Of a stretch of DNA of 35,516 nucleotides, positions 1-9,566 are shown piece after piece. Source of the DNA: CAZPMT01 sp964587655 (GTDB taxonomy: Bacteria; Hydrogenedentota; Hydrogenedentia; Hydrogenedentales; SLHB01). Each line of letters opens with the position of its first letter. The stretch's first letter is position 1. Location of the stretch: NCBI GenBank assembly GCA_964587655.1, contig CAZPMT010000045.1, positions 1 through 35,516 of the forward strand, in the 5' to 3' direction. The translations under genes and the position numbers were made by a program. The notes beneath the pieces were generated by a model. It searched no databases. It was not told the origin of the DNA and worked only from the letters and a program-made list of their open reading frames with translations.

Positions 1-70
1 GGTTCACGGTTAGCTTTTAGTAGGGCCGTGTTATCCGAGGGGTTCTTGGGGGATAGGTGCGCGTAGATCA

Positions 71-115
71 TAGTAGCCGGTGGCGGATTCGAACCGTCGG
101 CCTCTGGGTTATGAG
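71..115 (-). pseudogene. 3' half of a tRNA with CAU anticodon (Met/Ile2-type), possible attachment-site remnant
   Basis: Read on the minus strand from 115 to 71, the sequence matches tRNA positions 32-76: anticodon loop CTCATAA, 3' anticodon strand CCCAG, a 5-nt variable loop, T stem GACGG, T loop TTCGAAT, T stem CCGCC, acceptor strand ACCGGCT, discriminator A, then CTA where CCA would be expected. The 5' half is missing. The bases just above 115 do not pair with the anticodon strand, and no D-arm sequence is present. This is either a decayed tRNA or the tRNA 3' segment left at an integration boundary. A working tRNA is unlikely. Confidence 0.55.
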
Positions 116-158
116 AGTTTGACAAGCGTTCTTGCGTGGCCGGCAGCAGTACGATGGC

Positions 159-186
159 TTGACTCGATTGGAGAGGCTTGTATATC
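159..186 (+). promoter_or_regulatory. Candidate sigma70 promoter for the ABC ATPase gene
   Basis: TTGACT at 159-164 and TATATC at 181-186 are separated by 16 bp, close to the vegetative consensus. Transcription would start near 193 and leave a leader of about 65 nt before the ATG at 259. The ATG is preceded by a strong AAGGAGG at 240-246. Confidence 0.5.
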
Positions 187-258
187 ATGCGCGGAGGCAG
201 TGAAAGGTAGGATTTCCTCTCACTTCCGGCGCGGAACCCAAGGAGGCTCGAGGCTGAC

Positions 259-1365
<1,107 letters not shown>

Positions 1366-1479
1366 GGTATGGGGGTTCGAACCGGGGATATCTGTCGTTG
1401 AGTATTGTGCCCTGCGTGGGATTTTCAGTTGCGCGGATGTGGGCTTTTTGAGGGCCCAAACCCTGACAAGGGGACCTTT

Positions 1480-2652
1480 GTGAGCGTCGATCTGACCAGA
1501 GCACGAGTGGAGTACAGGGCGCACTTTGGACGGCCCCCGGAAGTCATCACGCGTGCGCCGGGCCGCGTCAATATCATCGGCGAGCACACGGACTACAATC
1601 ACGGCTTCGTCCTGCCCATGGCGATCGAACATGAGACCGTGATGCTTGCGTGCCGGCGGGACGATTCCGTGCTGAACGCTTACGCGGCGAACCTCGAGCG
1701 AACGGCCCGGGCCGACCTGACACGCCGTGTCCGCGATCCGAAGGAGAGTTGGATCGACTACGTCGTCGGCGTTGCGGATGAGCTTGCCAAGCTGGACAGG
1801 CCGCCCGTTGGCGCCGACCTCATGATCATCGGCGACGTGCCCATCGGGTGCGGACTGAGCAGTTCGGCCAGCCTCGAGATGGCTGCTCTTTCCCTGTTTG
1901 AAGCGCTGGGCGGATTCGAAATCGCCGGTCCGGAAGCGCCGCGCCTCGGGCAACGCGTCGAGAACATCTTCCTCGGACTGAGCACGGGGATCATGGACCA
2001 GTTTATCTCGCGCATGGGCAAGCGCGGCCACGCCTTGTTCCTCGATTGCCGTTCGTTCGCGTATGAGTTGGTCCCGGTAGCCTTTCCCTCGGCCAAATTC
2101 GTCATCGCCAATACCTGCCTCGCGCGCGGCCTGACTTCATCCAAATATAACGAGCGGGTCGCGCAGTGCAGAGAGGCTGCAAAAGGCATGCGCGATGAAC
2201 TTGGAAAGGACGGCACGCACCTACGCGACTTCACCATGGACGATCTCGTCGCGACGAGAGACCGTCTATCGGACGTGGCGTTCCGCCGCGCGCGGCACGC
2301 CATCAGCGAAGACGCCCGCACCAAGGCCGCCTGTGACGCCATGCGCGCGGGCGACGCGGCGGCGCTCGGCCAGTTCATGAACGCCTCCGACGCGAGCCTG
2401 CGCGACGACTACGAGGTAACCTGCCCTGAGCTCGATGCGATGACCGAGATCGCCCGATCTTTGCCCGGCTGCTACGGGGCGCGCATGACCGGCGCCGGCT
2501 TCGGCGGTTGCACAATCAACCTAGTCGAGTCGGAAGCCTTACCCGCCTTCACCGAAAAGCTTATGGCGGAATACACCCGCCGCACCGGACGCGGCGAGCC
2601 GGGACAAGTCTTCATCTCCGTCCCCGCCGATGGGGCTTCGCGTATCCAGTAG
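1480..2652 (+). CDS. galK: Galactokinase (GHMP kinase family)
   Basis: Galactokinase phosphorylates galactose at C1 with ATP in the Leloir pathway. From the GTG at 1480 the product is 390 residues, normal for GalK. The galactokinase signature GRVNIIGEHTDYN sits at about 28-40, the GHMP ATP-binding loop is PIGCGLSSSASLE, the catalytic Asp lies in GIMDQF, and the C-terminal GHMP motif is RMTGAGFGGC. I chose the GTG because AAGGGGA lies just upstream at 1468-1474 and because it gives the usual N-terminal spacing. The in-frame ATG at 1405 would add 25 residues unlike the family. It follows the ABC ATPase gene on the same strand, suggesting linked galactoside uptake and use. Confidence 0.93.
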   Translation: MSVDLTRARVEYRAHFGRPPEVITRAPGRVNIIGEHTDYNHGFVLPMAIEHETVMLACRRDDSVLNAYAANLERTARADLTRRVRDPKESWIDYVVGVADELAKLDRPPVGADLMIIGDVPIGCGLSSSASLEMAALSLFEALGGFEIAGPEAPRLGQRVENIFLGLSTGIMDQFISRMGKRGHALFLDCRSFAYELVPVAFPSAKFVIANTCLARGLTSSKYNERVAQCREAAKGMRDELGKDGTHLRDFTMDDLVATRDRLSDVAFRRARHAISEDARTKAACDAMRAGDAAALGQFMNASDASLRDDYEVTCPELDAMTEIARSLPGCYGARMTGAGFGGCTINLVESEALPAFTEKLMAEYTRRTGRGEPGQVFISVPADGASRIQ

Positions 2653-2807
2653 CAGTAGGCCGATTGGCGCAGGTCCTGCCCGCCATGCTGCGAAACGAGG
2701 CGTGATTCATTGACAGAGTCCAGGTTAGGAAGCTGAAAGTGACATCAACTTAGGGAGTTGGCGTTTACTGAAACACCCTTTATGAACAGGCGATGAGATG
2801 ATCGGTT

Positions 2808-2837
2808 GTAGACAAGGGGTTGCAACCCCTTGTCCCT
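2808..2837. repeat. Perfect 24-bp palindrome, member of the GTAG palindromic repeat family
   Basis: Positions 2811-2834 form a perfect palindrome with 12-nt arms (GACAAGGGGTTG and its complement), preceded by GTAG. It lies between the convergent ends of galK and the giant surface-protein gene (2653-2888), where I see no gene. It could act as a bidirectional terminator, but its flank and architecture match other palindromes in the window. Confidence 0.7.
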
Positions 2838-2888
2838 GCGATGTCGGTATATCGGAAAATACCGGGTCCCTTACATTCGTCCCGGCCT

Positions 2889-5800
2889 TCATTTCCTCCT
2901 CGTGCGAGCCTTGGCGCTTCGTGAATAGGGGACGAACCCGAGTGCTGCGGCGGCTGAACCCAGCAGAAGCAGGTTACCTCCTTGCCCTCCGCTCGGGACC
3001 TGCGCCGGTAGGTTCTTTGTCGCTACCTCGTAAGTGGCCGTTGCCGGGGCGTCAGCGCACGCAGTTATTGTTACTTGCTGATCCGGTGGAGTCAGGTATG
3101 TCGTCTTCGGGTTGCAACCTCCCGGATCATAGGCCGGAATACCGGTGAACGAAATCACATGCTCGCCCGAATCGAGGTCTCCCACAGTCTCGCCGGAAGA
3201 ATGCGGGTCTCCGCCATCCACGCTCCACTGCGCGCCGTGAGTCCGGGCATACTCCGGCTCGATGGTCACGGTTACCGACCCAACAGATATGACGTCCAGG
3301 CTGACGGTTGCCACGTTGCTTGTCGCCTGACAGTCGCCGGCAGTAAACGTGAAACTGTCGGCTCCCACGAAGCCCGTGTCCGGCGTGTACGTGAGGTCGG
3401 GCGGTGTTCCTTCAAGCGCGCCGTGCTCAGGTTGACCCACCACCGCGAACGACAGCGGGTCACTGTCCGCATCAGCGCCAGTCAACACAACGGCCTGCGG
3501 CTCCTTGATGCATACCTGGACCGTTTGGTCATCGGCGGCCGGAGCGGTGTTCGTGACGCTAATCGTGATCGTCGCCAGGTTGCTGTAGGCGGCGCAGTCG
3601 TCTGCCCTAAACGCGATCTGGTCTTGACCCACGTAACAACAATCCGCCGGCGTGTAGGTCACATTCGGCAAGATCCCGCTCAGCGTCCCATGTGCCGGTC
3701 CCGAAACGAGGGCATAGGTAAGCGGATCGGCGTCGCCATCCGTCGCCGCCACTACGACCACTTTGGATGTGCACATGTGCAGCGACACGATCTGGTCCTG
3801 CGCGACCGGTGCGGTGTTGCTCACGGTGATCGCAACCGTAGCCGTGTTGCTGTCCGCCGCGCAGTCTTTAGCCTTGAACGTGAACGAGTCCTGCCCGACG
3901 TAGCAATTCTCTGGCGTGTATGTGACGTTGGGCGGCGTTCCGCTCAGCCCCCCATGCGTCGGCTCCGACACCAGAGTGTAGTCAAGCGAATCGTTCTCAG
4001 CGTCCGACGCGGTTACGGTGATGGCCACAGAACTCGGGGTCGTCGTTCTCATGTGCAGCGTGACCGACTTGTCTTGTGCAACCGGCGCGGCGTTGCTCAC
4101 GGTGATTGAGACTGTCGCTGTGTTGCTGTCGGCCTGGCAATCATTTGCTTTGAACGTGAACTCGTCCGTGCCGGCGAAACACTGCTCGGGCGTATAGGTG
4201 ACCGTGGGCAGCGGCCCTGTCAGCGCACCGTGGGACGGCCCGGTCACCAGAGTGTAGGCAAGCGGCGAATCGTTGTCAGCGTCCGACGCGGACACAGTGA
4301 TTTCCACAGCACTCGGCTTTGTCGTTCTCATATGCAGCGTGACCGACTTGTCTTGCGCCACCGGCGGAGTGTTCGTCACTGTGATTGCGATCGTGCCTAT
4401 GTTGCTGTCCGCAGCGCAGTCGTTCGCCCTGAACGTGATCTGGTCCTGGCCTGCATAGCAGCATTCCGCCGTATAGGTAAGATTCGGCAGTGCTCCGGTC
4501 AGCGTTCCGTGAGCCGGAACCGAAACCACCGTATAGGTGAGAAGATCGCCCTCGGCATCCGTCTGCGGCACGACGATCGCTTTAGATGCGCACATGTGCA
4601 ACGATACGGCTTGATCCTCGACGACCGGCGCGGTGTTTGTCACCGTAATCGACACTATCGCCGTATTGCTGTTCGCTTGGCCGTCGCTCGCCCTGAACTG
4701 GAACTCGTCTGCACCCACATAGCAATCGTCGGGCGTGTAGGTTGCGTTGGGGAGAGGTCCCTCCAGTTTTCCATGCGTTGGGCCGGATAGCCGCGTGTAG
4801 AAAAGCGGATCGTCGCCGTCGGCATCCGTCGCCCGCACAGTGATTGCTTTCGACGTGTTCATGTGCAACGAGACCGCCTGGCCCTCCGCTACCGGCGGCG
4901 TGTTGGTCACGTTGAGCGTTACCGTTGCCGGAGCGGTCGTGTAGCACCCGTCGCTCGCGGTAAATGTGAACTGGTCCGTGCCGACAAAGTACGGCTGCGG
5001 CGTATACGTCAGCGCCGGAGCGATCCCCGTCAACTCACCGTGGGTGGGTTGGGATACAATGACGTAGGTCAACGTAGTGTCATCCGTATCGACGGCGGTA
5101 ATGTCCACGTTCTTGGATGTGGTCATGTGCAACGAGACCGTCTGGTTCGAAGCAACGGGCGGCGTTGTGTCCACGTTGCACGTGAGGCTGATCTTGCCGT
5201 CCGCCATGTTGCCCGCGAAGTCCGCCGCTGTCCCCGCCGAGATCGAGAAACCGAGCGTGCCTTTGCCCTGAATGCCCTTGGCCGTGACCACGAACGTCGT
5301 CGCATCGACGGCCTCGACGTTCCAAGCGTCCACAATAACTGAACCGCTCGGGACAGGCGTGATGCCGTCCGCGCTCAGTGATGCCCAGTCGAGTCCGCCC
5401 GTGTCCGAATAGGTCACCATCCACTCGACAGGGCCTCCGGAAGCGCAACTGGTCGACGGCTCGCCGATCGTGATCTGCGGCTTGATGTTGTCCACGACAA
5501 ACGGCGGGCTGTCCATGGCTGGCGCGGGTCCGCTTGGCCCGGTTGCCGTTCCAGCCGCGAGTGAGAAATACACCGTACCGTTCCCGGAGATGTTCGCGCC
5601 AGGGAACGTGATGGTCCGGATGTTCCCGTTGGCGGCAATATTGCAACTGACAGTTGCCGTCGCCGTGTCGCTCGTGTGCACGGTGATGTCGCCGCAATCC
5701 AGGCTGATGCTCCTTGCGCCGGCGTAGATCACGTCATACACGATGTCTTCGCCGCCTTTCGTGTACTCCTTCGACGGATTGCTGATAGCGAGCGACATGC

Positions 5801-8774
5801 CGTTCCACACCATTACCGCGTAGTGCACAGGGTCTGATAGATTCTTCGGGCTGTTTCCGTCCTCAGCAATCAAGTGCAGATACCACGGCGTGGGGCTTTC
5901 CGTCACATCGAACTGGTTATAGAAGGTCTGGCAAAGCTCCGTGGTCGGCGTTGTCCTCGGATTCCTGTCGCAAGCCACGAGGTAACACGCGGCGAACGGC
6001 GGGTTCTCGGGATCTGTCCACGTAAAGTGAAGCAGTTGCGCCGTCGAGTTCAACTCGAGTTTCACCACAGGCGCGTGCGCCTTCCGGATATTCACCCGGA
6101 AATGACCCGGCGCCGAATACATATCGCACGCGTCCTGACCGACCACATGGAAGTAATGCGTTCCCAGCGACACGTTTTGGACGCTCCATTGCTTGACCGA
6201 TGTCGTGTCGCCCGATTCCGGATTCCCGGGATCAGTCCCCGGCTGCTCGTCAAATACATACCGGTAGCCATTCACCGCCGGGTCCACCGTCTCCGGATCG
6301 TTCCATTTGAACGTGATGTTCCGGCACCCGTAGCTCTTCGTCTGCAAACGGGGCGGGTCCGAGTACGGCGCCGGTGCAGCCGATTGCAGCACCCGTGTGT
6401 AGAAGTGCGCCGCACTTGACAGGTTCTTGTACGTGTCATACGTCGCGATGTGAAGGTAATAGTCCCTCGGCTTCTTGCAGGTGAAGGTCTCCCCTGGATT
6501 CTTCGTTGGTGTGCTGCTCGTTGTCACGGGCGTCGTGGGCTTGTCGTCAAATTCATAATACCAGCAATCAAGCATCCCCGACGGCAAGCCCCCGTCCGTC
6601 CACGACAGCACCACGTTCTTCTTCGTCGAAGGGCTTGCATGACTCGAAGAACTCACCACAGGAACCGCGTCGCCCACCGTGAAATGATAATGGCCAGTCG
6701 GCGTCGGGTTCCCGAGCAAGTCCTGGGCCGCCACGTGAAAGTAGTGCTCGCCCGGTTTCTGGTCCGGCACCACAATCGGCAGGTCGTCCGTCCACGGCGC
6801 GGCGTTCTCCTCCGTCACGACCGTGTCCGGAAAGTCGTCAATGGCATAGAAATACTGCGAGAAGTTCGACTCTGAGAGTGGCACTGGCCCAGCCAGAAAC
6901 CACACGTCGTTGAGCCTGCGAAGCCACTCATACCCGCCGATGACCCACAGCTTATTGTCGAAGACCGCCGTCGCGTGCGACTCGCGTGCCGACCACATCG
7001 ACCCGCTGAGCGTCACCCGCGTCCAGTGCGCGCCGTCCGGCGAACACCACACGTCGTCGCGCTCGTTTAAGGGTTTGTCGTGTCCGCCGAGGACCCAAAG
7101 CCTGCTAGCGAAAACCGCCGTCGTGTGCAGGTGGCGCGCAGACCAGATCGACCCGCTGGGCGTCACCTCCGTCCAGTGTGCGCCATCCGCCGAACTCCAC
7201 ACGTCGTTGCGGTAGTTGTAGGCTCCGTCGGCTCCGCCGAGTACCCACAGCTTGCCCTGGAACACCGCCGTCGTGTGCGCGCGCCGTTCTGGCCACTCGG
7301 CGCTAGGCGTCACCTGCGTCCAGTGCGCGCCGTCCAGTGAACTCCACACATCGTTGCGGAAGCTTCCGTCCCATCCGCCGAGGACCCAAAGCTTGTTGTC
7401 GAACACCGCTGTCGTGTGCCACGAGCGCCCGGACCATATTGAGCCGCTGGGCGTTACCTGGGTCCAGTGCGCGCCGTCCGCAGAACTCCACACATCGTTG
7501 CGGAAGCTTCCGTCCCATCCGCCCAGGACCCACAGCTTGTTGTCCAATACCGCCGTGGTGTGCCCCCGTCGTCCAGACCAGATCGCGCCGCTGGATGTCA
7601 CCTGCGTCCAGTGCGCACCGTCCAGTGAACTCCACACATCGTTGCGGAAGCTTCTGTCCAATCCGCCGAGGACCCACAGCTTGTTGTCGAGCACCGCCGT
7701 CGTGTGCTCATAGCGTCCCGACCACATCGAACCGCTGGGCATCACTTGCGTCCATTGCGCCGATGTGGGGTCAATCTTCGTCTCATACTCGGTGGGCGTA
7801 GCCACAAAGTCGCGTTCCATGGACAGGTCGTACCGATGGGAGGAACTCTCAACAGTCGGCGGTTCGGCGATGACATTGAACTGATAGTGCCGCAAGGAGC
7901 CGTCGATCACGCCGCTCGACCGGGTATCAATTGCGACGATGTGAAAGTAATGTGTGCCGTGTTCGTTGCCTGGCCACTCGATCTGCCGTACATCGCGCGT
8001 CTGGTGGACGCTCGGGTCGGCGATGTTGTCGTCGGTAATGGCACTGTCAGGCTGATCGTCAACCTTCCATGCGAACCGGTTGCTCTCCGGGTGGAACGTT
8101 CCGCTCCATGAAACGGCGAGAGTGGTGTTTGCGAACCAGAGGTTCGGGTTCGGGTGCGTGGTCGAGAGCAGCGGGTCGGCCACGAACAGGTTGACCGGCA
8201 TCGACGCGGTTTCGCCGGTGTCGTTGTTGTGGACTATGAGGTTGGCCGTGTACGACCCGCCCGCGAACGCCGCCGCCTCGCCCGCATCGAGTTGCACCAC
8301 GACCTCGAGGGACTCGCCCGATGAGAGCGCGCCGCTCGCCGTCGAGGAAATGATGGCCCATAGGTTCGCGCCGTCATCATCCACGCTCCAGTTGATCGTG
8401 GCCAGCGAAGTATTCTTAACTCTGAACGAGCCCTCGCTCTGCCGGAACGGCCCGCCCTTCGGTCCGTCGAAGTAAATCGCCTCCGGCGACACGCTCAGAC
8501 CGGTAAGCGCCTTTTCCGCACCTGGCACAGTCGCTTCTCGCTGTCTGTTGGACGGGAATAATTCCCGTCCTACGTTAGCGAGATCTTCACTGGCTCTCGC
8601 TAGTGAATTGCCTTCGCCAGCGGTAATTGAGGCGTCCTGAACTTCCTCGGCCTCGAGCGCCTGCGCGCTGCTAACCTTTGACGGGATGGCGAGGAAAACA
8701 ACCAGTCCTATCAGCGCCAGCGCTGCCAAGCACACGTACCACCGCACGTCAATCCGTTTCGCGAAGTTCAGCAT
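2889..8774 (-). CDS. Giant surface protein with kelch and tandem-95 (cadherin/Ig-like) repeats
   Basis: This 1961-residue protein starts at an ATG behind GGGAGGGGA (8781-8788). A hydrophobic signal or anchor segment occupies about 10-35. Residues 80-200 look like an Ig-like/BACON-type beta domain. Six kelch repeats of about 47 residues (HTTAV, LWVLGG, NDVW, DGAHWT) cover about 338-628 and should form a beta-propeller. They are followed by Fn3/Ig-like modules with a recurring HYFHV(A/V)xxD motif. Seven tandem-95-type repeats of about 88 residues (PPVA, VSLHM, HGxLxG, YTP, FTFxAxD) span about 1203-1828. The C-terminus has a Gly-rich patch, a hydrophobic stretch (LLLLGSAAAALGFV) and a basic tail, like a sorting/anchor signal. 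Adhesion or cell-surface binding is inferred; no enzymatic motif is seen. A palindromic repeat lies in frame near the N-terminus. Confidence 0.9.
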   Translation of the reverse strand: MLNFAKRIDVRWYVCLAALALIGLVVFLAIPSKVSSAQALEAEEVQDASITAGEGNSLARASEDLANVGRELFPSNRQREATVPGAEKALTGLSVSPEAIYFDGPKGGPFRQSEGSFRVKNTSLATINWSVDDDGANLWAIISSTASGALSSGESLEVVVQLDAGEAAAFAGGSYTANLIVHNNDTGETASMPVNLFVADPLLSTTHPNPNLWFANTTLAVSWSGTFHPESNRFAWKVDDQPDSAITDDNIADPSVHQTRDVRQIEWPGNEHGTHYFHIVAIDTRSSGVIDGSLRHYQFNVIAEPPTVESSSHRYDLSMERDFVATPTEYETKIDPTSAQWTQVMPSGSMWSGRYEHTTAVLDNKLWVLGGLDRSFRNDVWSSLDGAHWTQVTSSGAIWSGRRGHTTAVLDNKLWVLGGWDGSFRNDVWSSADGAHWTQVTPSGSIWSGRSWHTTAVFDNKLWVLGGWDGSFRNDVWSSLDGAHWTQVTPSAEWPERRAHTTAVFQGKLWVLGGADGAYNYRNDVWSSADGAHWTEVTPSGSIWSARHLHTTAVFASRLWVLGGHDKPLNERDDVWCSPDGAHWTRVTLSGSMWSARESHATAVFDNKLWVIGGYEWLRRLNDVWFLAGPVPLSESNFSQYFYAIDDFPDTVVTEENAAPWTDDLPIVVPDQKPGEHYFHVAAQDLLGNPTPTGHYHFTVGDAVPVVSSSSHASPSTKKNVVLSWTDGGLPSGMLDCWYYEFDDKPTTPVTTSSTPTKNPGETFTCKKPRDYYLHIATYDTYKNLSSAAHFYTRVLQSAAPAPYSDPPRLQTKSYGCRNITFKWNDPETVDPAVNGYRYVFDEQPGTDPGNPESGDTTSVKQWSVQNVSLGTHYFHVVGQDACDMYSAPGHFRVNIRKAHAPVVKLELNSTAQLLHFTWTDPENPPFAACYLVACDRNPRTTPTTELCQTFYNQFDVTESPTPWYLHLIAEDGNSPKNLSDPVHYAVMVWNGMSLAISNPSKEYTKGGEDIVYDVIYAGARSISLDCGDITVHTSDTATATVSCNIAANGNIRTITFPGANISGNGTVYFSLAAGTATGPSGPAPAMDSPPFVVDNIKPQITIGEPSTSCASGGPVEWMVTYSDTGGLDWASLSADGITPVPSGSVIVDAWNVEAVDATTFVVTAKGIQGKGTLGFSISAGTAADFAGNMADGKISLTCNVDTTPPVASNQTVSLHMTTSKNVDITAVDTDDTTLTYVIVSQPTHGELTGIAPALTYTPQPYFVGTDQFTFTASDGCYTTAPATVTLNVTNTPPVAEGQAVSLHMNTSKAITVRATDADGDDPLFYTRLSGPTHGKLEGPLPNATYTPDDCYVGADEFQFRASDGQANSNTAIVSITVTNTAPVVEDQAVSLHMCASKAIVVPQTDAEGDLLTYTVVSVPAHGTLTGALPNLTYTAECCYAGQDQITFRANDCAADSNIGTIAITVTNTPPVAQDKSVTLHMRTTKPSAVEITVSASDADNDSPLAYTLVTGPSHGALTGPLPTVTYTPEQCFAGTDEFTFKANDCQADSNTATVSITVSNAAPVAQDKSVTLHMRTTTPSSVAITVTASDAENDSLDYTLVSEPTHGGLSGTPPNVTYTPENCYVGQDSFTFKAKDCAADSNTATVAITVSNTAPVAQDQIVSLHMCTSKVVVVAATDGDADPLTYALVSGPAHGTLSGILPNVTYTPADCCYVGQDQIAFRADDCAAYSNLATITISVTNTAPAADDQTVQVCIKEPQAVVLTGADADSDPLSFAVVGQPEHGALEGTPPDLTYTPDTGFVGADSFTFTAGDCQATSNVATVSLDVISVGSVTVTIEPEYARTHGAQWSVDGGDPHSSGETVGDLDSGEHVISFTGIPAYDPGGCNPKTTYLTPPDQQVTITACADAPATATYEVATKNLPAQVPSGGQGGNLLLLGSAAAALGFVPYSRSAKARTRRK
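3290..5166 (-). repeat. Seven tandem coding repeats (tandem-95/cadherin-like) in the surface-protein gene
   Basis: Seven units of roughly 265 bp encode the motif series PPVA...VSLHM...HGxLxG...YTP...FTFxAxD. Units 4 and 5, both beginning QDKSVTLHMRTT, are the closest pair, consistent with recent duplication. Copy number could vary between strains or be misassembled. Confidence 0.85.
6890..7765 (-). repeat. Six tandem kelch coding repeats in the surface-protein gene
   Basis: Six units of about 141 bp each encode a HTTAV...LWVLGG...RNDVWSS...DGAHWTQVT block. The first three are nearly identical at DNA level, which points to recent expansion or gene conversion. Six blades fit a closed kelch propeller. 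Confidence 0.85.
8547..8573. repeat. In-frame palindromic repeat inside the surface-protein gene
   Basis: GTTG (8547-8550), a 21-bp palindrome (8550-8570, arms GGACGGGAAT) and CTAC (8570-8573). It is translated in frame as part of VGRELFPSNRQ, between the signal segment and the first beta domain. Stem sequence and flank match the intergenic copy at 9477-9503, so this looks like insertion of a mobile palindrome into a permissive linker. Confidence 0.7.
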
Positions 8775-8817
8775 TGTAGTCCCCTCCCGCTATATGCGTT
8801 GTGAGCCGTCCATTTCT

Positions 8818-9044
8818 TCGACAGGATTAGCAGGATTAACAGGAAAGTAGGGGCGGTTTTTCCAAAACCGCCCCCGCTTCGGAGTCGAGGTTATGCCTTT
8901 AGCGCAAACGCAGCCTTTGGTAGCGTTCAGGGCGGTTTTGGAAAAACCGCCCCTACTTTCGAGAGAATCGCCCAATGGGTTGCGAGCATTCATCCCGCGT
9001 TTGCCAAACGTGTCCATCCTGTGAATCCTGTAATCCTGTCCAAA
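8818..9044. repeat. Nested inverted-repeat (MITE-like) structure in the 8775-9232 gap
   Basis: Inner arms of 31 bp at 8843-8873 and 8930-8960 are perfect inverted copies, and each arm is itself a hairpin (GGGCGGTTTT, 3-nt loop, AAAACCGCCC). Outer arms built of ACAGGATTA-type units (about 8818-8842 and 9012-9044) are also inverted. The interior holds no ORF worth calling. The rest of the gap to 9232 shows no gene. Confidence 0.75.
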
Positions 9045-9232
9045 AAAACAAGTCGCCTCGACTTCAAAAAGAAACGAAAGATCCCTCAAGATGTCTTGGA
9101 AAGATGCCCCTATTGCTCAGCCCTACCCTGCCCGTGAATAGAGACTCCCTATCCGCTAAAACTATTCTAATCGGGTTTAGCGTAAAAGTCAATCGCCTTC
9201 CGGGCTCCCGCCCCCGGCCGGTGCTCTTATCT

Positions 9233-9412
9233 CTACGGTTGCTTGTGGGCGAGTGTGTTGAATCCGTTGGCCAGGGTGTTGAAGGCCGTGGCTAGGGTGC
9301 TGATCGCCGTGGCAAAGGAGACGGCGATGGCCGCCTTTTGGGCGACCTCGAGTGAGGAGGCCGTCCGCGGCAGCGTCTCGGACTGGATCGTGACGAATCG
9401 TACGTGTTTCAT
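9233..9412 (-). CDS. Small hypothetical protein with 7-residue repeats
   Basis: A 59-residue protein starts at the ATG at 9412, preceded by AAAGGA about 9 nt upstream. An upstream in-frame ATG at 9463 would add 17 residues but has no comparable ribosome site. The C-terminal half is a run of three near-identical heptads (ATAISTL, ATAFNTL, ANGFNTL), giving a regular amphipathic helix likely to self-assemble as a coiled coil. The heptads are visible in the DNA as 21-bp direct repeats. There is no signal peptide or membrane segment. I do not recognise a family. It stands alone downstream of the porin gene on the same strand. The repeats and ribosome site make a real gene likely, but not certain. 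Confidence 0.5.
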   Translation of the reverse strand: MKHVRFVTIQSETLPRTASSLEVAQKAAIAVSFATAISTLATAFNTLANGFNTLAHKQP

Positions 9413-9476
9413 GGTGGTATTCCTTTCTTCATAATGATTCTGACAACGGGGGCCGTCTTCCATGTTTGCACTCCTT

Positions 9477-9503
9477 GTAGGACGGGTTTGAAACCCGTCC
9501 TAC
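9477..9503. repeat. 27-bp GTAG...CTAC palindrome
   Basis: GTAG, GACGGG, a 7-nt AT-rich centre (TTTGAAA), CCCGTC, CTAC: a perfect palindrome apart from its centre. It lies downstream of the porin gene, between two 13-bp direct repeats (ATGATTCTGACAA at 9434-9446 and 9540-9552). It shares stem and flanks with the copy at 8547-8573. It could also end porin transcription. Confidence 0.75.
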
Positions 9504-9566
9504 GATCCGATTCGGAAACCGGAACTACAGGTGTTCAAGATGATTCTGACAAAGGTTTGACGGGAC

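Noticed and set aside
1369..1395. GGTTCGAACC suggesting a tRNA T-loop after the ABC ATPase gene
   Set aside because: The flanking bases cannot form a T stem or acceptor stem, and no anticodon arm is nearby. The palindromic TTCGAA occurs by chance.
3075..4109. 344-codon plus-strand ORF within the surface-protein gene
   Set aside because: Its internal repetition mirrors the tandem-95 units on the other strand, and the product is Arg/His-rich without domain features.
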